From the NCBI GenBank assembly GCA_018401175.1, contig JAGYLK010000168.1, forward strand, positions 1-9,504: a stretch of 9,504 nucleotides of DNA. The letters are read 5' to 3'. Source of the stretch: Candidatus Altimarinota bacterium. GTDB taxonomy: Bacteria > Patescibacteriota > Gracilibacteria > UBA4473. The notes beneath the pieces were generated by a model, which ran no database searches, was not told where the DNA came from, and saw nothing but the letters and a program-made list of their open reading frames with translations. The translations under genes and the position numbers were made by a program. Of this stretch, positions 1 to 6,100 are shown piece after piece; the first letter of the stretch is position 1, and each line of letters begins with the position of its first letter.

Positions 1-29
1 TACAATTTTTTACCAGCCTGTCTAGTCGA

Positions 30-57
30 CTGCCAGGACTCTCCAAAAATCTATAAA
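30..57 (+). promoter_or_regulatory. Weak candidate sigma70-type promoter upstream of the giant surface protein
   Basis: A TATAAA hexamer at 52-57 matches the -10 consensus at five of six positions. CTGCCA at 30-35 matches a -35 box at four of six, with a 16-bp spacer. Transcription would start near position 64 and leave a leader of about 55 nt. The surrounding DNA is A/T-rich, so a TATAAA match is cheap by chance. No other pair in the 119-bp upstream stretch looked better. No clear Shine-Dalgarno sequence precedes the ATG at 120; the only purine-rich piece is GAGATGA at 94-100, too far from that start. The real promoter may also lie before the window if the operon begins earlier. Confidence 0.25.
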
Positions 58-96
58 AAAATTTGGTTTTTCCCGCAAAATCCCGGACAATTTGAG

Positions 97-123
97 ATGA
101 ACAACTTTTATTCAAACACATGA
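97..123 (+). other. Possible 8-codon leader ORF overlapping the start of the surface protein gene
   Basis: An ATG at 97 opens a frame reading MNNFYSNT and stops at TGA 121-123. The stop overlaps the ATG of the large gene (120-122) as ATGA, the same arrangement seen at the junction with the next gene at 7070-7073. If translated, it could feed ribosomes into the large gene, which lacks a Shine-Dalgarno sequence of its own. It has no good ribosome-binding site either, and such a short ORF can easily arise by chance. It is recorded as a candidate regulatory element, not as a gene. Confidence 0.2.
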
Positions 124-191
124 AATTTCGATGGCTCGGCTTTCTTATTTCGGGATTCGCATTCATCTTGTCTTTTTCAACTGTGAATGCC
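120..191 (+). other. Sec signal peptide of the surface protein
   Basis: Residues 1-24 have a short basic n-region (K2, R4), a hydrophobic core from about L6 to F19 and a polar end with V-N-A at 22-24. This fits signal peptidase I cleavage after A24, leaving mature E25-C26. C26 could suggest a lipobox, but the residues before it (V-N-A-E) do not match L-A/S-G/A-C, so I read this as an ordinary Sec signal rather than a lipoprotein signal. Confidence 0.85.
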
Positions 192-3100
192 GAGTGCAGC
201 TGGGGATTTATCTCTTGTACACATCCCCAAGGAACGGGATCTGACATTGTCTTCAATTCTCTAGAATATTCTCGAAGTAAATATTTTTGGAACACTGATC
301 AATGTGTATCGGATTCTGATGTCGGATCAACAACACAAATTCCTGGACCAAACGATGATTGTCTTTTGTGGAGAAATGAATCTTTAAATGGTTTCACAAA
401 CACTTTTACAGACGCTCAATGTCTTTCTTTTGGAGCTTCTGCTGTTCCGGGATTTGGATGTGCCTGTCTTGAACCAACATGTGTCGTAAATTATGTAAAT
501 GGAGATAACCGAATAAAAGAATCTCACTTTGCGAGCGCACGAAAATGTTTGAATGGAAGCTGTAATTCTCGTGATCCACTGGGATACAATCCTGGACAAT
601 CCGGATATCAATCTGTTCCCACATATGAACATTCCTTGAGTGGAACTGCTGCGCTCGGAGACAAAGTTCGAGTACAAGTATATTCACATGATAATGCGAC
701 TGAACAATTTCCTGGTGACCCGAATTATAACAATTACATGGCGAATAACACTGACATAAAACTCAGTTGGAATAATACGACTCATACGGCACAAGGAATC
801 GTAACAAGTCCAGATGCAACGCCTGTAACCAAAACATCCCCTTCGATAACCCTCCCCGTTCTTCCATCGGGATCACAATATGAAATTATTGGAGTGTGGC
901 ATCACTACAATTCAGCTACATCTGCTGGAACGCCAAATTACGTAGCCGAATACTTTACTCCCGCAGACAACGAACTATCTGTTAATGGAACAACGGCAAC
1001 ATTTAACCTCGGAGATCACGCTTCTTCGTTTGGAAATGTGCACCGAACGTACTTTGATTTACAAGTAGTACAGACCGCAATCACTGATTTCACACTGACA
1101 AAATCAGCAAATCCTGGAACCAACGTAATTCTCGCAAATGGGGACAGTATCACCTATTCAATAATGCTAACGAATACAGGAAATACAACTCTTTCCTCAA
1201 CAACAGTAACTGATTCACTTAATTCTGACCTGACCTTTATTTCCGGAGATTCAAATGTAACACATCAAAACGGGCTTGTGACGATATCTTTTAATCCTCT
1301 CTCCGTAGGAGCAACCGCAACGGCGTCATTTATCGTGGAAGTGAATGATGGAGCGGGACCACAAGTTTGCAACAGCGCTACAGGAATAAATAATGGGATA
1401 ACGAAAACATCAAATCAAGTATGTCACCAAATAGAGCTTTTTAATCCTGGTTTCACTATTTCAAAAGGAGCAAGCCCTGCTCCAGGAAGCGCTATTCATC
1501 CAGGAGAGAGTATTACGTATTCTATCACAACAACAAATACTGGCGATGATATGTTACCCAGCTTTATCGCTACAGACACTCTTGATCCAAATCTTACCTT
1601 TGTAAGTGGAGACGCTGGTGTTACAGCCAATGGACAAACCGTAACTCTTTCTTTTGGAAATATTCCTTTTAATGCAACTGTTACCAAAAACTTTACCGTT
1701 TCCATAAATACAAATACCCCCACTCCATCTCAGATATGTAATCAAGCCACCGCAACGAACTCTGGCATAACACAGACTTCTCAAAATATTTGTCATACGA
1801 TAACTGATGCTTCGGTAACAGACTTCTCTCTTGCCAAAAGTGCCAATCCGGTGAGCGGTTCTCACGTAGAAGTGGGAGACACAATTACCTACACTGTTTC
1901 GACTACAAATACTGGAAACACAACTCTTTCAAGTGTTATCGGAACAGACACACTCAATAGTCATCTCGTTTTTGTCACGGGAGATTCGGGCGTTTCTCAT
2001 GTGAATGGCATCGTAACGATTCAGTTTACAAATATCGCTCCTGGAGCTACCGCAAGCAAAAATTTCGAAGTCACTGTGGACTCAATGCCGACTCCGGCAT
2101 GGATTTTAAATACTTTTTCTGCAACAGTCGCCGGTATAACAAAAACATCAAATCAAACAACACATTACATTGATACCACAAATGCTCCTGATTTTACGCT
2201 TGAAAAAACAGCCGTTCCGGCAACAGGAACGCCTCTCCACCCAGGAGGTACTATTACCTACACCATTACGGCAACAAATACGGGAAATACCGTATTGCCA
2301 AACTTCACTGCCACAGACACTCTTGACGCAAATCTCACGTTTGTAAGTGGTGATACGGGGGTGTCTCACATAGGACAAACCGTCACATTGAGTTTTGGAA
2401 ATATGGCTGTTGGAGCAAGTGCTACCAAAAACTTCGTCGTATCAGTAAACGCCAACACGCCGACGCCTTCTCAAGTGTGTAATCAAGCCACCGCAACAAA
2501 CTCAGGCATAACACATGCTTCTCAAAACATTTGTCATAATGTAACAGATCCCGTTACTGTTAATTTTGGTCTTATAAAATCAGCAAATCCCGGGAACAAT
2601 TCTACCGTGACTCCTGGTGATACTATTACATACACTCTAACGGCGTTTAATACCGGAAATACTCCGCTCAATAATTTGGTTCTTACTGATATATTGAACC
2701 AAAACGTTCAGTATGAAGGATCAACCAATCCAAACGTTTCTTATAATGCTACCACGCATACTGTAACGGCTACTTTTGCAACTCTTCCTGTGGCTTCGCA
2801 GGTATCCGCTCCCTTCTCAGTAACAGTGAAAGATACGGCCGCAACAGGCATTGGATTTTGTAATGAAGCTGTCGGAGTAGCGAATGATCTTACTATAACT
2901 TCTAATTCCGTATGTCATTATATCGTCAATGAAGAAGTATCTCTCACCAAAACTGCTGACGTTCCAGCCGGAACGCCCGTCGATCCGGGACAAATCCTCA
3001 CCTACACTATTAGTGCGACAAACAACACCGCTGATGTCCTCGACATTATCGTTACTGACCCGCTTGATACACTCTTGGAATTCGTTGGTTCAGCAAGCTC

Positions 3101-6100
3101 CAACCTCACCTACGATGCAGGAACACACACTGTCGAAGTTGCTTTCGCCAATGTTGCAAGCGGTGCGACTGTTACGGCCTCTTTTCAGGGAATGGTTCTA
3201 GATCCGGGTGCTGCTGGAGTAGAAGTATGTAACGAATTAAGCCTTGTTTCTACCTCTCCTGGTGGAACTGGAGGTGGAGGAGGAAATACCGCTGCAATAT
3301 TCGAAAATCTCGTTGCGAGCACAATCGGAGGTGGAGGAACACCTGTTCTCCTTATTCCAGAACAAATATGTCACCCCATTAATTGGGGAACGCTTCTTCC
3401 TGATTTTCAAATTGTAAAATCTGCGAATCCGTCTCATGGATCTACCGTGGTTGCTGGAGACACTATTGCTTATACAATCACTGCCACAAACACAGGGACA
3501 ACTCCTCTCTCTCCACTCGTAATAACAGATGTATTAAATCCAAATGTAGAATTCCCAACGCAATTTACAAATGTATCCTATGATCCGGCGACTCACACTG
3601 TCACAAAAACTTTTCCGAACGTATCTCCTGGTACAACGGTGACCGCACAATTTTATGTGGTAATAAAAGATACGGCCGCAACAGGCATTGGAATTTGTAA
3701 TGAAGCCGTTGGAGTAGCGAGCGGTCTCACCATTACTTCTAATTCTGTCTGTCACTATATTGTCAGTGAAGAGGTTTCATTAGCAAAAACTGCTGATGTT
3801 CCCGCCGGAACGCCCGTCGATCCAGGACAAATCCTCACCTACACCATTTCCGCAACAAACAATACCACCGGCACATTGAACATTTTGGTTACTGACCCGC
3901 TTGATACACTCTTGGAATTCATTGGTTCAGCAAGCTCCAACCTCACCTACGATGCAGGAACACACACTGTTTCTGTTTTATTTAACAATGTTGCAGCACT
4001 CCAAACGGTTTCTGCTTCGTTCCAAGCTCGAGTACTCGATCCTGGTGCTCCAAACATGGAAGTCTGTAATGAGGTAACACTTGTTTCTACTGCCCCAGGA
4101 ACCCCCGGAATAGGAGGATTCTTCACAAACGTACTCAATACATTAGAAAACTTTTTCGCTCCGATTCAAAATTTCTTTAAGTCACTCACCAGTTCTATTT
4201 TTGATATTAATACTTTGGAAAATCTTGTTGCAAGCACTTTAACTCCACCACCAAAACCTTTGCTACCAAACAAGATTTGTCATCCAGTGATTGTAAATGC
4301 CAATGACTTAATCGTGTTAACAAAAGAATCCGATCCTCTTCCTGGATCAGTTGTCACTACTGGAGACACGATTGATTATACTGTACAAATCATAAATAAT
4401 TCAGGAAACACTATAACCGAAACGATTCTTGATCAGCTCGATCCCGGTCTTTCCTTTCTTGCTGCTGGAAGTATTTCTAGCAATGATCCACTTGCCTCTG
4501 GGACTATGACTTTTGACCCCGTATTGTCTATCATTAGTTTTCAGGTATTTGACTTGGGTGATACTGCTTCTATGACATTCACCTTTACTGCAGAAGTAAT
4601 TACCACCAATGATGTACAAATTTGTAATCAAGCAGTCATTCCTTATTTCCAAGGGAATCCTTATAAGAGTGCCAACATTTGTGTTTCTGTGGCAGGAGAA
4701 CCTATTGTGTTAACCAAAACATCTGATCCTGTTTCTGGATCAACTGTAGTAACGGGAGACACGGTCTTGTACAAAGTACGAATAACAAATAATTCTGGTG
4801 CTTCTCTCACAAACACTATTCTTGATCCTCTTGACCCGGGACTTTCATTTGTCGCAGCCGGAAGTATCTCTTCTTCTGATGCAGGAGCTACTGGGACTAT
4901 TTCCTTCGACGGAACCACTTCTCTTCTTTCTCTTGGGATAAAGAACCTCGGAAATGGAGAATGGATGATATTCGAATTCAGCACAGAAGTAATCGCCGCA
5001 AATAACGGAACGGAAGTCTGTAATCAAGCACATATTTCTGATATTCAAGGACAACTCTACGAAAGTGAAAATATCTGTCTCACAGTTGATAATGGAGGAA
5101 GTGGTGGAAATACGTTTATTGAAAAATCTGTTTCTCCTACCGGAACTATCGCCAATGGAGACACATTGACCTACACCATCCGAATGACGTCTGATGAGAC
5201 AACTGCATTTTCAACGCTTCTTAATGACACACTCGACAGCCATCTCATCTATTTGGGAAATGAAGTGATTACTGCCGCAAATACGAGTATTACGGGAGCA
5301 ATAACCCACGATGGAAGCGCCACTGGTGGACTTGTGGAACTAACGGTAAATGATCTCGCAAATGGATGGATTGAATTCTCTTTTGATGTGTTGATTGAGG
5401 GAATCGGAACATCAGACCAGATCTGTAATCAAGCAATCGAAAAGGACGGAAACTGGTTTTCAAATATCATCTGTTCTTCAACCGAAGGTGGAGGAGGCGG
5501 GGGCGGTGGAGGAGGCGGACAAACCATAAGCACTATTGGAATTTGTTCTGACCTGTTAAATGGAAGCGTCACCTGTCGCAAACATACTCCACATCCTTCC
5601 TTTGGAGAAGAAGCATACGAAACATGGAAAGAATGTAAAAAGAATGCAACCAATGAAGAACTTAAAATTTGTACCCATGATTGGGCAGCAGCGGTCGGAC
5701 TTCTTGCCATTGGGGAATGTCATCCCGACGATATAACTTCAAACCAAACCCTCGGCATGTGGAATCCCTATAATGGATACTACGTGTGGAATGGCGGACT
5801 CAGTGATGAAAACAATGAATGTAACGCTCCCCTTTTGGACCCATGTACACCCTGTAATGAGATTGAAGCAAGTATTGTAAAAACTACTACCACTCCTGCC
5901 GTGGCAAAAGAAGAAAATGCACACTACACGGCAATCCTTTCTCTGGACAAAACAGAACCAGCTGGTGCAAATGTTAAAATCACGGGAATAAAAGTATATG
6001 ACCTTACTATTCCGGCAGAATCGGGATGGATTTATAATCATGCAATGGCTGGAAACAGTGAATGGGTGTGGAATGGAACACCAGATGATCCTGCTTCCAA

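Larger units (their letters stand above)
2562..4289 (+). repeat. DUF11-like repeats 5-8, arranged as two C-D pairs
   Basis: Repeat limits (residues): R5 815-935, R6 938-1087, R7 1095-1214, R8 1217-1390. R5 matches R7 (KDTAATGIG, CNEAVGVA, LTITSNSVCHYIV). R6 matches R8 (KTADVPAGTPVDPGQILTYT). The pair recurs at an offset of 279 residues, or 837 bp. Cysteine pairs are 914/932, 1037/1084, 1193/1211 and 1316/1387. In the D repeats the second cysteine is pushed away by an inserted loop: Gly-rich in R6 (about 1048-1080) and aromatic, helix-prone in R8 (about 1325-1383). Both inserts contain ENLVAST, so they share an origin. Confidence 0.85.

Noticed and set aside
43..71. A possible terminator hairpin (CCAAA ... 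TTTGG followed by T-rich DNA) for an upstream gene
   Set aside because: The stem would be five A/T-rich base pairs with a loop of about 14 nt, and no long T tract directly follows; too weak to call.
1086..5477. The periodic DNA repeats considered as a CRISPR array or other non-coding repeat
   Set aside because: The periods are hundreds of bases and multiples of three, the units stay in frame and encode protein domains, and there are no short palindromic repeats with unique spacers.
5487..5519. The poly-Gly tract as a phase-variation (slippage) switch
   Set aside because: The codons are mixed GGA/GGC/GGT/GGG and the longest G run is only five, too short and irregular for a typical contingency tract.
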